The notes below the pieces were generated by a model, which saw only the letters and a list, made by a program, of their open reading frames with translations, ran no database searches and was not told the DNA's origin. The position numbers were made by a program, and so were the translations under genes. From Candidatus Zixiibacteriota bacterium (GTDB lineage Bacteria > Zixibacteria > MSB-5A5 > GN15 > FEB-12), in assembly GCA_024276275.1 (NCBI GenBank), contig JAJRXM010000039.1, positions 69,271-109,756 of the forward strand: a stretch of DNA of 40,486 nucleotides. Reading direction: 5' to 3'. Shown here in pieces: positions 24,772 through 32,588 of the stretch (position 1 is the first letter of the stretch; each line of letters opens with the position of its first letter).

Positions 24772-25428
24772 CTATTCCATCTCTTTTAGTTTCACATTCA
24801 CAACACCGATTCCGCAGTGAGGGGCAATACCTTTATTGAGGAAATAGTCCTGATGGTAATCTTCAGCTTTATAATATGTAGCAGCTTTGGTTACTTCGGT
24901 GACAACAGGACGATCAAAAAATTTCCCGTCTTCAATTTGTTTGAGAGCATCTAATGCTTTCGCTTTTTGGTCCTCGTCATTATAGAAAATAGCAGAACGA
25001 TACTGGGTGCCTACATCGGGACCCTGTCGGTTTACAGTTGTAGGGTCGTGGAGAGACAAGAATACCGAAAGCAGGTCGGTATAGCTGATGACATTCGGGT
25101 TGTATATGATTTCGCATACTTCGGCATGGTTAGTTTCGGAATAGCAGACATCTTTGTATGTCGGGTTTTCTGTATTACTACCCATATAACCGACTGATGT
25201 TTCGATAACACCTTCTAACTTTTGAAAGGTTGCTTCAACTCCCCAAAAACAACCGGCTCCGAAAGTTGCTTTCTTCTGATTCATATTTGACATTTTTTCT
25301 CCGATTTGTTTTTTTTCGTTCTTCTCTTTTGACTCTGAAGAAATAACATTTATACCGACAAAAATCAACAAGGTAGCTAAAATTAATATTTTATATTTAA
25401 TTATATTTTCCTTTGTTTTATAAAACAT
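24772..25428 (-). CDS. msrA: Peptide methionine sulfoxide reductase MsrA, exported form
   Basis: 218 residues. Residues 53-218 form a complete MsrA domain with the catalytic cysteine in GAGCFWGVEATF (Cys60), and further motifs YKDVCYSETNHAEV, HDPTTVNRQGPDVGTQYRS and EDYHQDYF. It reduces methionine-S-sulfoxide in proteins. The N-terminal 30 residues include a membrane segment (YKILILATLLIFVGINVIS), so the enzyme is probably exported and anchored, repairing envelope proteins. The membrane segment and spacer precede the domain, so the full frame from 25428 was kept; an internal methionine at residue 46 or 49 would give the cytoplasmic form. Confidence 0.9.
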   Translation of the reverse strand: MFYKTKENIIKYKILILATLLIFVGINVISSESKEKNEKKQIGEKMSNMNQKKATFGAGCFWGVEATFQKLEGVIETSVGYMGSNTENPTYKDVCYSETNHAEVCEIIYNPNVISYTDLLSVFLSLHDPTTVNRQGPDVGTQYRSAIFYNDEDQKAKALDALKQIEDGKFFDRPVVTEVTKAATYYKAEDYHQDYFLNKGIAPHCGIGVVNVKLKEME

Positions 25429-25572
25429 TATAATTTATGTTCGGTTCCAATTAAATCAGAGCATACTTAGACAGGCTCTGTTTGACAGGTTATAAAGTGT
25501 TAATTCTTACTTGTTTTCAAATTGTTATCTATCTACATTTATACGTTGATTATGATAAAAAACGGAGAAAAA

Positions 25573-26145
25573 ATGACTACAAATACAACCGCAATTTATA
25601 GTAGAATTCAACCGAATTCTCTTTTGGCTGAATTACCTTTGCTGGCGACATTTAATATGATTTTAATCGCCTGTTCATACCTCACAATAAATATTCCATT
25701 TTCACCTGTACCAATCACAGGTCAGACATTTGGCATCTTGTTAGTGGCAATTGCTCTCGGTCGGGTTCGGGGAACAGCGGTTGTGATGGCATACTTATTA
25801 GAGGGTGCGATGGGACTACCTGTCTTCGCGGGCGGTTCTGCAGGAATTGCTAAATTTGTCGGTCCTACCGGTGGTTATCTTGTCGGTTTTGCAGCATCGG
25901 CATATCTGGTCGGATATCTTGCTGATAAGGGATGGGACAAAAATTTCGGTAAAACTACAATTGCTATGGTGCTTGGAACGGCACTTATTTTTATCACAGG
26001 GCTAGCCCAACTTTCGTTTTTTGTACCGTCTGAAACAGTTCTTACAATCGGTTTCATGCCGTTTATCCCGGGTACGATTATTAAAATTGCGGTAGCATCG
26101 GTCATTCTTCCGTTAGTATGGAAGTTTATAAACAATGTGAAGTAG
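25573..26145 (+). CDS. bioY: Biotin transporter BioY
   Basis: 190 residues from ATG 25573, where GGAG (25564-25567) precedes by five bases; an upstream ATG at 25522 adds a Tyr-rich tail without RBS. The protein is a small polytopic membrane protein with the BioY pattern: INIPFSPVPITGQTFGILL, MAYLLEGAMGLPVFAGGSAG and FVGPTGGYLVGFAASAYLVG. It takes up biotin as the substrate-binding S-component of an ECF-type or solitary transporter; no ATPase genes are next to it. Biotin is needed by the carboxylase at 8316-12718. I see no convincing BirA operator upstream. Confidence 0.92.
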   Translation: MTTNTTAIYSRIQPNSLLAELPLLATFNMILIACSYLTINIPFSPVPITGQTFGILLVAIALGRVRGTAVVMAYLLEGAMGLPVFAGGSAGIAKFVGPTGGYLVGFAASAYLVGYLADKGWDKNFGKTTIAMVLGTALIFITGLAQLSFFVPSETVLTIGFMPFIPGTIIKIAVASVILPLVWKFINNVK

Positions 26146-26186
26146 TATTTCACCTTATCTGTATAACTTATTGGAACATATATTGA

Positions 26187-26222
26187 TATAATGCGTTAAA
26201 TGTATATATGAAAGAACGCATT
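26187..26222 (+). promoter_or_regulatory. Inverted repeat overlapping a -10 box upstream of ilvE
   Basis: AATGCGTT (26190-26197) and AACGCATT (26215-26222) form an inverted repeat with a 17-base centre. The left arm overlaps a perfect TATAAT (26187-26192). It looks like an operator or hairpin for regulation of the ilvE-rpiB unit; inference only. Confidence 0.35.
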
Positions 26223-26348
26223 GATGTGATTAATTGTTTTGTGAAAATAGTAACAATCTTATGTTTTCGATTGAGTTTCCGCTGAAATTATATTATTATA
26301 TATCAATGAAAAATATAAATTTATATAGATACAAGGAGGTTTACTTTA

Positions 26349-27287
26349 ATGCAACCTACTGAATATATTTGGATGAATGGTAAAATGGTTAAATGGGATG
26401 ACGCCAAGATTCATGTTTGCTCTCACGTTATCCACTACGGCTCATCAGTATTTGAAGGAATGCGGGTTTACAAAACTGACAAAGGCTCGGTTTGTTTCAG
26501 ACTTCGGGACCACTCGGAAAGACTTTTAGACTCAGCAAAAATATATCGTATGCCTATGAAATGGACAGCCGACGAGATTGATCAAGCTACCTTAGATATA
26601 ATCGGTGTAAATAATATGGAAGAATGCTATGTTCGTCCTGTTGCATACCGTGGCTACGGTACTCTTGGTGTTGATCCGTCAAAGTGTCCGGTAGACTTAT
26701 CTATTGCTGTATGGCCGTGGGGAAAATATCTTGGTGATGATGCTTTAGAAAATGGTGTCTCTGTCTGTGTTTCATCTTGGAATCGAATTGCTCCCAACAC
26801 AATGCCAGCAATGGCAAAAGCAGGGGCAAACTATATGAACTCACAGCTTATAAAACTCGAAGCTCTTTCACACGGCTATGTCGAGGGGATTGCTTTGGAT
26901 ATCCATGGAAATGTTTCAGAAGGTTCCGGTGAAAATATATTTTTAGTTCGTAAAGGAACCCTTATAACTCCGACATTCTCGGCATCGATTTTACCGGGTA
27001 TAACTCGTCGTTCAGTTATTCGAATAGCTGAAGATTTAGGAATAAAAGTTATCGAACAAAATATCCCTCGTGAAGCACTTTATCTTGCCGATGAAGTTTT
27101 CTTTACCGGTTCGGCTGCTGAAATTACTCCAATTTCAGAAATTGATAAAATAAAAATAGGTTGCGGAAAATGCGGACCGATTACCAAACAATTACAGAAA
27201 GCTTTGTTTGATATTCTAGAAGGTCGTTCCGAAGACAAATACAACTGGCTTACCTATGTACCGGAATATAAAAAGGTACCTGTCTAA
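26349..27287 (+). CDS. ilvE: Branched-chain amino acid aminotransferase
   Basis: 312 residues, fold type IV PLP enzyme, at the normal length. It transfers amino groups between leucine, isoleucine or valine and 2-oxoglutarate, in biosynthesis or as first step of breakdown. Motifs: YIWMNGKMVKWDDAKI, HYGSSVFEGMRVYKT, the PLP lysine in MPAMAKAGANYMNSQL (Lys157), VSEGSGENIFLV, PGITRRSVIRIAEDLG and FFTGSAAEITPISEID. RBS AAGGAGG is strong. The stop overlaps the next start by one base (TAATG). The link to the leucine-type operon at 6514 is suggestive but it lies 14 kb away. Confidence 0.96.
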   Translation: MQPTEYIWMNGKMVKWDDAKIHVCSHVIHYGSSVFEGMRVYKTDKGSVCFRLRDHSERLLDSAKIYRMPMKWTADEIDQATLDIIGVNNMEECYVRPVAYRGYGTLGVDPSKCPVDLSIAVWPWGKYLGDDALENGVSVCVSSWNRIAPNTMPAMAKAGANYMNSQLIKLEALSHGYVEGIALDIHGNVSEGSGENIFLVRKGTLITPTFSASILPGITRRSVIRIAEDLGIKVIEQNIPREALYLADEVFFTGSAAEITPISEIDKIKIGCGKCGPITKQLQKALFDILEGRSEDKYNWLTYVPEYKKVPV

Positions 27288-27724
27288 TGCGGGTTGCTAT
27301 CGGTTCTGATCATGCAGGTCTTGAGTGGAAAGAAAAAGTCAAAGAGATTCTCACAAGTTTTGGCTATGAAATAACAGACTTTGGAACAAAATCAAAAGAC
27401 TCGGTAGATTATTCTGACTTTGGTTTAAAAGTCGCTCATGCAGTTGCTGACGGTGATGTTGACTATGGGGTCAATGTCTGTGGAACCGGAAACGGTATGG
27501 CGATGGCATCAAACAAAGTCAACGGAATTCGTGCCGGGTTAGCATTGAATGCCGAAATGTCGCATCTGACCCGATTACATAACAATGCCAATGTCTTAAT
27601 CCTTGCCCAAAGATATACTCCCGAAGATGAACTTGAGGAAATTCTGAAACAGTTTTTTAATACAAAATTTGAAGCGGGACGACATGTTCAGCGTATTAAA
27701 AAGTTCATGGAGGAAGAGGGGTAA
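27287..27724 (+). CDS. rpiB: Ribose 5-phosphate isomerase B
   Basis: 145 residues of the RpiB/LacAB family, which interconverts ribose 5-phosphate and ribulose 5-phosphate in the pentose phosphate pathway. Motifs: VAIGSDHAGLEWKEKV, DYSDFG and the catalytic cysteine in VCGTGNGMAMASNKVNGIRA (Cys65). The ATG overlaps the ilvE stop by one base (TAATG), so the two genes are translated from one mRNA. Confidence 0.95.
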   Translation: MRVAIGSDHAGLEWKEKVKEILTSFGYEITDFGTKSKDSVDYSDFGLKVAHAVADGDVDYGVNVCGTGNGMAMASNKVNGIRAGLALNAEMSHLTRLHNNANVLILAQRYTPEDELEEILKQFFNTKFEAGRHVQRIKKFMEEEG

Positions 27725-28079
27725 GGGGGAGAAATTGTCAAAAGCGGGCTGCTACTACAACGAATTACCGGAACAGGCAAGTCTGTTCCCTACAGTAGTC
27801 GTTGAATGTTAATAACACGTTAGATGTCAGCAAGATAGCTTGTAATCACATTTTTATTTAATGTGGTCTATTGGTGTAAAATGCTCGTTTAATGCGTGAA
27901 AAAGAATAAACCTTCAAAAAATCCCTTGCATAATGTGGATATTTGGCGATATTATATAGTAGAGTTACATTTCTAATTGCAATCACTAAAAAAAACACCT
28001 CGGTTCTCTTTTATTTTAAACACAAATACTTTTTAAATTATACAATGGACGTATACTTTATAACCAATAAGGAGGTTGT
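27725..28079. other. 355-bp spacer: one palindromic repeat and a possible promoter
   Basis: No gene. A hairpin GGAACAG/CTGTTCC at 27770-27789 is followed by CCCTACA, so it is an inverted member of the TGTAGG family. Further along, TTGCAT (27926-27931), 18 bases and TATTAT (27950-27955) could be a promoter for the PilZ gene, leaving a leader of about 115 bases. The rest is AT-rich without visible structure. Confidence 0.5.
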
Positions 28080-28463
28080 ATGGATAAAATCAGATCTACG
28101 AACCGTTCTCGGGTAATTTCCTTTGTGAAAGTTATTGCTGATGCAAGCAAAACCGAATGCGGACGGGTTATAGACATCTCATCGAAGGGGATGAGAGTCC
28201 GAAGCAAGAATCCATTTCGAACCGACCGACCTTTTCATTTTTCTATGTTAATACCTAATGTAAATTTCCGTGAAAAGGTAATCAAGTTTGACGCTTCTAT
28301 CGTATGGAGTAGAGAATCTGCAATTGATGGATATTATGAAGCAGGTTTGCACATTGAATCGGTTACATCGAAAGGCAAATCGATAATCGAACAGTTTATC
28401 AAAGATTCTACTCATCGAGACCGTTGGATTCAAGTTGATGAATGTTTTTCACAGGAGCACTAA
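28080..28463 (+). CDS. PilZ domain protein
   Basis: 127 residues forming a single PilZ domain, which binds cyclic di-GMP. The two diagnostic motifs are present: RxxxR (RSTNR, residues 5-9) near the start and D-I-S-x-x-G (DISSKGMRV) about 30 residues later. The rest is a typical beta-barrel with VKFDASIVWSRE- and YEAGLHIES-like strands. No other domain is attached, so it may work as a freestanding receptor on motility or secretion. RBS AAGGAGG lies before the ATG. No cyclase genes are in the window. Confidence 0.85.
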   Translation: MDKIRSTNRSRVISFVKVIADASKTECGRVIDISSKGMRVRSKNPFRTDRPFHFSMLIPNVNFREKVIKFDASIVWSRESAIDGYYEAGLHIESVTSKGKSIIEQFIKDSTHRDRWIQVDECFSQEH

Positions 28464-28492
28464 ATTTCTTTTTTTTATTCTCCTAACTTTTA

Positions 28493-28521
28493 TTGACCTG
28501 AGATAAATTATTTCCTACATT
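28493..28521 (+). promoter_or_regulatory. glyA: Promoter of glyA
   Basis: TTGACC (28493-28498), exactly 17 bases, TACATT (28516-28521), about 35 bases before the glyA start. The same -10 sequence TACATT is used before the gene at 36180. Confidence 0.55.
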
Positions 28522-28556
28522 TGCTCCATAGAAACTAATAATTTGGAGCATATATT

Positions 28557-29810
28557 ATGTCATATTTAAAACAACTAGACCCTGAAATATATAAAGCAAT
28601 TTCCCAAGAAACCAACCGTCAAACGACAAAGCTCGAACTAATCGCCTCTGAAAATTTTACTTCTGAAGCGGTCATGGAAGCTGCCGGTGGTGTTATGACC
28701 AACAAATATGCCGAGGGGTATCCGGGGAAACGGTATTACGGCGGATGCGAGTTTGTTGACATTGCCGAAGATATAGCTCGTGACAGACTAAAACAGATTT
28801 TCGGATGCGACCACGCTAATGTACAACCCCACTCAGGCTCACAGGCAAACATGGCGGCGTATTTTACTGTTTTAAATCCGGGAGATAAAGTGATGGGGCT
28901 TGACTTGTCTCATGGTGGGCATCTAACCCACGGACACCCGATAAATTTCTCGGGGAAACTATATCAGTTCGAAGGATACCAAGTAGACCCAAAGACAGAA
29001 ACTATCGACTATGATAAACTAATCGACCAGGCAAAAAAATATAAACCTAAAATGATTGTTGCAGGAGCCTCGGCGTATCCTCGGTTTTGGGATTTTGAAA
29101 AAATTCGTGAAGCGTGCGATGCAGTCGATGCTATTATGATGGTAGACATTGCTCATATAGCAGGTCTTGTTGCAGTAGGTCTCCATCCATCACCGGTTCC
29201 GTATGCCGACTTTGTAACTTCTACGACTCATAAAACTTTGCGGGGTCCTCGTGGTGGAGTTGTCATGTGTAAAGAGCAGTATGCTGCAGACCTTGACCGT
29301 ACTGTTATGCCGGGAATACAAGGCGGACCGTTGATGCACATTATCGCTGCCAAAGCGGTGGCATTTAAAGAAGCTCTCACCGATGAATTTAAAACATACC
29401 AGCAACAGGTAATAAATAATGCCAAGGCTATGGCAGAGGCGTTAGCATCAAAAGGACATAAACTTGTATCTGGCGGAACGGATACGCACCTTATGCTTAT
29501 TTCGTTTCTTGATGTTAAGAATGTCTCGGGGAAAAAAGTTGAGATTGCTTTGGACAAGGCAGGTATGACTGTTAATAAAAACACCGTTCCATTTGATACT
29601 GCGAAACCGTTTATAACATCGGGGATTCGTATTGGAACTCCAGCGGTGACAACTCGAGGAATGAAAGAAGCTGAGATGGAATTGATTGCCGACTTTATAG
29701 ATAAGGCAATACAAAATCGTAAAGATGATGATGCTCTTGCGAAAATTTCAGTTGAAGTTTCTACTCTTTGTGAAAAGTTCCCACTCTATAAAGAAAGACA
29801 GGAGGGATAG
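28557..29810 (+). CDS. glyA: Serine hydroxymethyltransferase
   Basis: 417 residues, the standard size. PLP enzyme that converts serine and tetrahydrofolate to glycine and methylene-tetrahydrofolate in the cytoplasm. Motifs: [67 protein letters not shown] and the PLP lysine in [14 protein letters not shown] (Lys226). GGAGC precedes the ATG, and a promoter with TTGACC/TACATT is upstream. Three small genes follow closely (thiamine-binding-like, cutA, nrdR) and probably share the transcript. Confidence 0.97.
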   Translation: MSYLKQLDPEIYKAISQETNRQTTKLELIASENFTSEAVMEAAGGVMTNKYAEGYPGKRYYGGCEFVDIAEDIARDRLKQIFGCDHANVQPHSGSQANMAAYFTVLNPGDKVMGLDLSHGGHLTHGHPINFSGKLYQFEGYQVDPKTETIDYDKLIDQAKKYKPKMIVAGASAYPRFWDFEKIREACDAVDAIMMVDIAHIAGLVAVGLHPSPVPYADFVTSTTHKTLRGPRGGVVMCKEQYAADLDRTVMPGIQGGPLMHIIAAKAVAFKEALTDEFKTYQQQVINNAKAMAEALASKGHKLVSGGTDTHLMLISFLDVKNVSGKKVEIALDKAGMTVNKNTVPFDTAKPFITSGIRIGTPAVTTRGMKEAEMELIADFIDKAIQNRKDDDALAKISVEVSTLCEKFPLYKERQEG

Positions 29811-29813
29811 ATA

Positions 29814-30131
29814 ATGCTATTTCAACTTACAATGTTTCCTTCAGGCTCCAAACGAAAATCAGCCTCGGTTTCTGAACATGTTGCCAAGGTGATTGATATT
29901 ATAGACAAGTCGGGGCTATCGTACAAGATGACACCGATGGCTACTTGTATCGAGGGAGAGTGGAACGAGGTGATGGTGGTGATAAACAAAGCACGCCTGA
30001 TGCTTCGTCGTAAAGGACACGAACGAATTTATATATCTATTACTATCGATGACCGCAAGGGTGCTAAAAAACGTTTAGAAGGTAAAGTCAAATCAATCGA
30101 AAACAGACTGGGAAGAGAGGTCAATAAGTAA
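29814..30131 (+). CDS. Thiamine-binding-like protein (MTH1187/YkoF, DUF77 family)
   Basis: 105 residues of a small alpha/beta family whose members bind thiamine or are of unknown role. Motifs: MFPSGSKRKSASVSEHVAKV and SYKMTPMATCIEGEW, followed by a helical RKGHERIYISITIDDRKG segment. It starts three bases after the glyA stop and overlaps cutA (TAATG) by one base, so translation is coupled. Confidence 0.85.
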   Translation: MLFQLTMFPSGSKRKSASVSEHVAKVIDIIDKSGLSYKMTPMATCIEGEWNEVMVVINKARLMLRRKGHERIYISITIDDRKGAKKRLEGKVKSIENRLGREVNK

Positions 30132-30448
30132 TGTTACATTTAAGAGTTGTTTTTATTACAGTCCCTGTTGAGAGAGCAACAGAACTTGCTAAAAAAATAG
30201 TTGAAACCAAATTAGCGGCATGTGTGAATCTGCTTCCATCTGTTGAGTCATATTATCGATGGGAAGACAAAATTAATTGTGATAAAGAAACGCTTCTTAT
30301 TGTCAAAACGATTGAGCAGAAAATAGAACATTTGATACAGTTTGTCAAAGAGAACCATCCCTTTGATACTCCTGAAATCATAGCACTTCCGATTACAGAG
30401 GGACTACCAAAGTACTTGGATTGGGTTCGAAAAGAGAGCGGCGTTTAG
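30131..30448 (+). CDS. cutA: CutA1 divalent-cation tolerance protein
   Basis: 105 residues, the usual size, with the CutA pattern: VVFITVPVERATELAKKIVE, TKLAACVNLLPSVESYYRWE, KETLLIVKTIEQK and DTPEIIALPITEGLPKYLDW. CutA1 is a trimeric protein linked to copper and other metal tolerance, although its exact function is not known. The first base of the ATG is the last base of the previous stop, and its own stop (TAG) overlaps the nrdR GTG by one base. Confidence 0.93.
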   Translation: MLHLRVVFITVPVERATELAKKIVETKLAACVNLLPSVESYYRWEDKINCDKETLLIVKTIEQKIEHLIQFVKENHPFDTPEIIALPITEGLPKYLDWVRKESGV

Positions 30449-30897
30449 TGAAATGCCCGAAGTGTGGACATGAAGAAGATAAAGTAGTCGATAGTCGTCC
30501 CTCGCAAGACAACGCCGCTATCCGTCGTCGTCGAGAATGTCTCAAATGCCGAGAACGATTTACTACTTATGAATATGTCGAGCAGGGAACTCTGACTGTT
30601 ACAAAATCAGATAGCCGTCGAGAACCGTATGACAAATATAAACTGCTCTACGGAATTAAACTTGCTTGCAACAAGCGTCCTGTTACTCCAAAAGAAATTG
30701 AAACGCTTGCCGCTGAAATTGAATTGCAAATCAAAGGTAAAAATAAAAGCGAAATATCATCGCAGGAAATCGGTGAAATGGTGATGGAGAAACTCCGTCC
30801 GATAGATGAGATTGCGTATGTTCGGTTTGCCTCGGTTTATCGAAAGTTTAAAGATAAAGAAGAATTCTTAGAAGAGATGAAGAAGTTATTGGAATAG
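30448..30897 (+). CDS. nrdR: Transcriptional repressor NrdR
   Basis: 149 residues from the GTG at 30448, which overlaps the cutA stop by one base and gives the standard NrdR start MKCPKCGHEE. NrdR represses ribonucleotide reductase genes, sensing ATP/dATP through its ATP-cone domain. The Zn ribbon has CPKC (3-6) and CLKC (31-34), followed by the ATP-cone (VTKSDSRREPYDKYKLLYGI ... PIDEIAYVRFASVYRKF). An earlier start at 30421 would add residues inside cutA and is unlikely. No nrd genes are in the window. Confidence 0.96.
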   Translation: MKCPKCGHEEDKVVDSRPSQDNAAIRRRRECLKCRERFTTYEYVEQGTLTVTKSDSRREPYDKYKLLYGIKLACNKRPVTPKEIETLAAEIELQIKGKNKSEISSQEIGEMVMEKLRPIDEIAYVRFASVYRKFKDKEEFLEEMKKLLE

Positions 30898-31013
30898 GCA
30901 GAGCAGTTTAATAGTAGGTCGGTGTTCCTATTCTATAAAATATAATTGTAAGAAGCCCGACATATTGTCTACGATTATTCTCTTTTTATAGAGAGGTAAA
31001 ATATAATTCAAGT

Positions 31014-31035
31014 CACCCTGAGCGGAGTCGAAGGG
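31014..31035. repeat. Intergenic repeat, CCTGAGCGGAGTCGAAGG family
   Basis: Identical, with its 5' flank, to the copy at 537-565 (29 bases). A GTAGGTCGG element lies at 30916-30924 in the same spacer. It falls between nrdR and the minus-strand barrel gene. Confidence 0.85.
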
Positions 31036-31049
31036 GACTTGGTTCCTAA

Positions 31050-31706
31050 TCAATCAAACGGCAGAGGTAAAATCAATCCTATAGAATAACTATTAAACCG
31101 TGCAGTTTGCCCAACTTTTTTTATTCCGACATCAGGGTCAAATACTAAAGTATGGTGTAGGTTAAGCACATGGTCATAGGTGAATTCAAACGATAATCCC
31201 CATTTTGGAGTAAAAAACAAATCTGTCCCGATTATTCCACGCCAACCTACCCGAAACTGAGTCTGGTTGTCTTTGGCAAAAACGGTTTCATCGGAATACT
31301 CACTTAACAATAAAGTCTCTGTATTAAAAAAGTAAAGACCACCGGCAAGCCCTGCTTTTGGACGGAAAAAAGAATGACGGCTGTCTGAACCGAGTTGAAC
31401 ACCTAAGTGAAGTGCACCCGAGTATTCTGAAATTCGTTTGCGGGCATAGGAACCGTCAGTAAGTAACACATCTTCAGTTGTAGATGAAAAGAATGATCCG
31501 CTCAAATTTGCAATTCCGCTTAAAGCTTTAAATGAATCCCAATGTGAAATATACCTAATATTACCGTAGAAACCGTTGTCTGTATACTTGTTGAATGTTC
31601 CTTGAGGAAAAGTGATACCGGCACTCACAGAATACTCATTCATATTTTCAGCTTTTGATTTTCCGCCGAAAGGTAGTAGTATAAGTATTAAAACTATTAT
31701 TTTCAT
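31050..31706 (-). CDS. Outer-membrane beta-barrel protein
   Basis: 218 residues from ATG 31706, chosen because GGAG (31713-31716) lies six bases upstream; TTG at 31718 would place this RBS inside the gene. Signal peptide (MKIIVLILILLPFGGKSKA), then alternating beta-strands (YSVSAGITFPQGTF, GALHLGVQLGSDS, FRVGWRGIIGTDLFF, WGLSFEFTYDHVL) and an aromatic end (LPLPFD, penultimate Phe). It is not close to the three barrels at 13453-15410. Function unknown. Confidence 0.85.
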   Translation of the reverse strand: MKIIVLILILLPFGGKSKAENMNEYSVSAGITFPQGTFNKYTDNGFYGNIRYISHWDSFKALSGIANLSGSFFSSTTEDVLLTDGSYARKRISEYSGALHLGVQLGSDSRHSFFRPKAGLAGGLYFFNTETLLLSEYSDETVFAKDNQTQFRVGWRGIIGTDLFFTPKWGLSFEFTYDHVLNLHHTLVFDPDVGIKKVGQTARFNSYSIGLILPLPFD

Positions 31707-31783
31707 CTTTTGCTCCAAAAATATATCTAATTTATTGCTTCAATATCTCATATACGAGGGAAAAAGTAAATTGTTTTTACTCG

Positions 31784-31812
31784 TTGACAAAAGCTTTCTT
31801 TTTTCTGACATT
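31784..31812 (+). promoter_or_regulatory. tatC: Candidate promoter of tatC
   Basis: TTGACA (31784-31789), 17 bases, GACATT (31807-31812), giving a start point only a few bases before the ATG at 31822, so the leader may be very short. No ribosome binding site is visible. Confidence 0.4.
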
Positions 31813-31821
31813 TGCTAACGT

Positions 31822-32574
31822 ATGAGTGAGCAAGAACATGACAGATTAGAAGACGGTATTATAAAAGAAAAAAGTGCTATGCCGTTTCTAGAGCATTTGG
31901 AAGAACTCAGATGGCGGTTAATTAAATCGGTATTAGCTGTTATTGTCTGTGCTTTTGTTGCTTTTAATTTTGCTCATTATCTTGTCGACTTTGTACGGAT
32001 ACCTCTTGGCGATGTAAAGCTGTATAATATCGCCGTTACCGGGACATTCTATGCTTATATCAAGCTATCCCTTATAACAGGTGTGCTGGTATCGCTGCCG
32101 TTCGTTTTTTATCAACTTTGGTCTTTTATCTCTCCGGGGTTATACAAAAAAGAAAGACTGATGGTTATTCCGTTAGTGCTAATTTCGACAATTTTATTTT
32201 TAATCGGGGCAGCCTTTTGTTTTAAGGTCGTTCTTCCGATATCATTTGCTTTTTTAATCGGGTTTGCCGGGGAGCAGATTGAAAATACGATTACAATCGG
32301 TAGTTACATTAGTTTTGTCGGTCTGCTTTTGATGGCTTTTGGATTCGGCTTTCAAATGCCTCTGCTGAGTTATTTCTTAGCAAAAATGGGAGTAATAAAT
32401 GCCAATATGTCGGGAAAAGGAAGACGATACGCTATCGTTATTATTTTAGTAGTCGGTGCGATTATTACACCACCCGATGTATTCACACAGTTTTTGTTAG
32501 CTGTACCTCTTTATATCTTATATGAAATCTCGATTATAATAGTTCGGGTAACTCAAAAGAAAGATTCAGAATAA
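31822..32574 (+). CDS. tatC: Sec-independent protein translocase TatC
   Basis: 250 residues with six membrane segments, the core of the twin-arginine export system. Signature elements: MPFLEHLEELRWRLIKSV (the signal-peptide binding face), SLPFVFYQLWSFISPGLYKKE, GFGFQMPLLSYFL and AIITPPDVFTQFLLAVPLYILYE. No tatA or tatB genes are adjacent. Its known-type cargo in this window is the ferredoxin at 22840-23625. It ends 14 bases before the convergent lipoprotein gene. Confidence 0.96.
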   Translation: MSEQEHDRLEDGIIKEKSAMPFLEHLEELRWRLIKSVLAVIVCAFVAFNFAHYLVDFVRIPLGDVKLYNIAVTGTFYAYIKLSLITGVLVSLPFVFYQLWSFISPGLYKKERLMVIPLVLISTILFLIGAAFCFKVVLPISFAFLIGFAGEQIENTITIGSYISFVGLLLMAFGFGFQMPLLSYFLAKMGVINANMSGKGRRYAIVIILVVGAIITPPDVFTQFLLAVPLYILYEISIIIVRVTQKKDSE

Positions 32575-32588
32575 ATAATCCTGAAAAT

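Noticed and set aside
484-31049. tRNA, rRNA, transposase or integrase in the intergenic spaces
   Set aside because: I looked through the spacers and found only palindromes, promoters and AT-rich sequence; no cloverleaf, rRNA stretch or mobile enzyme was recognisable.
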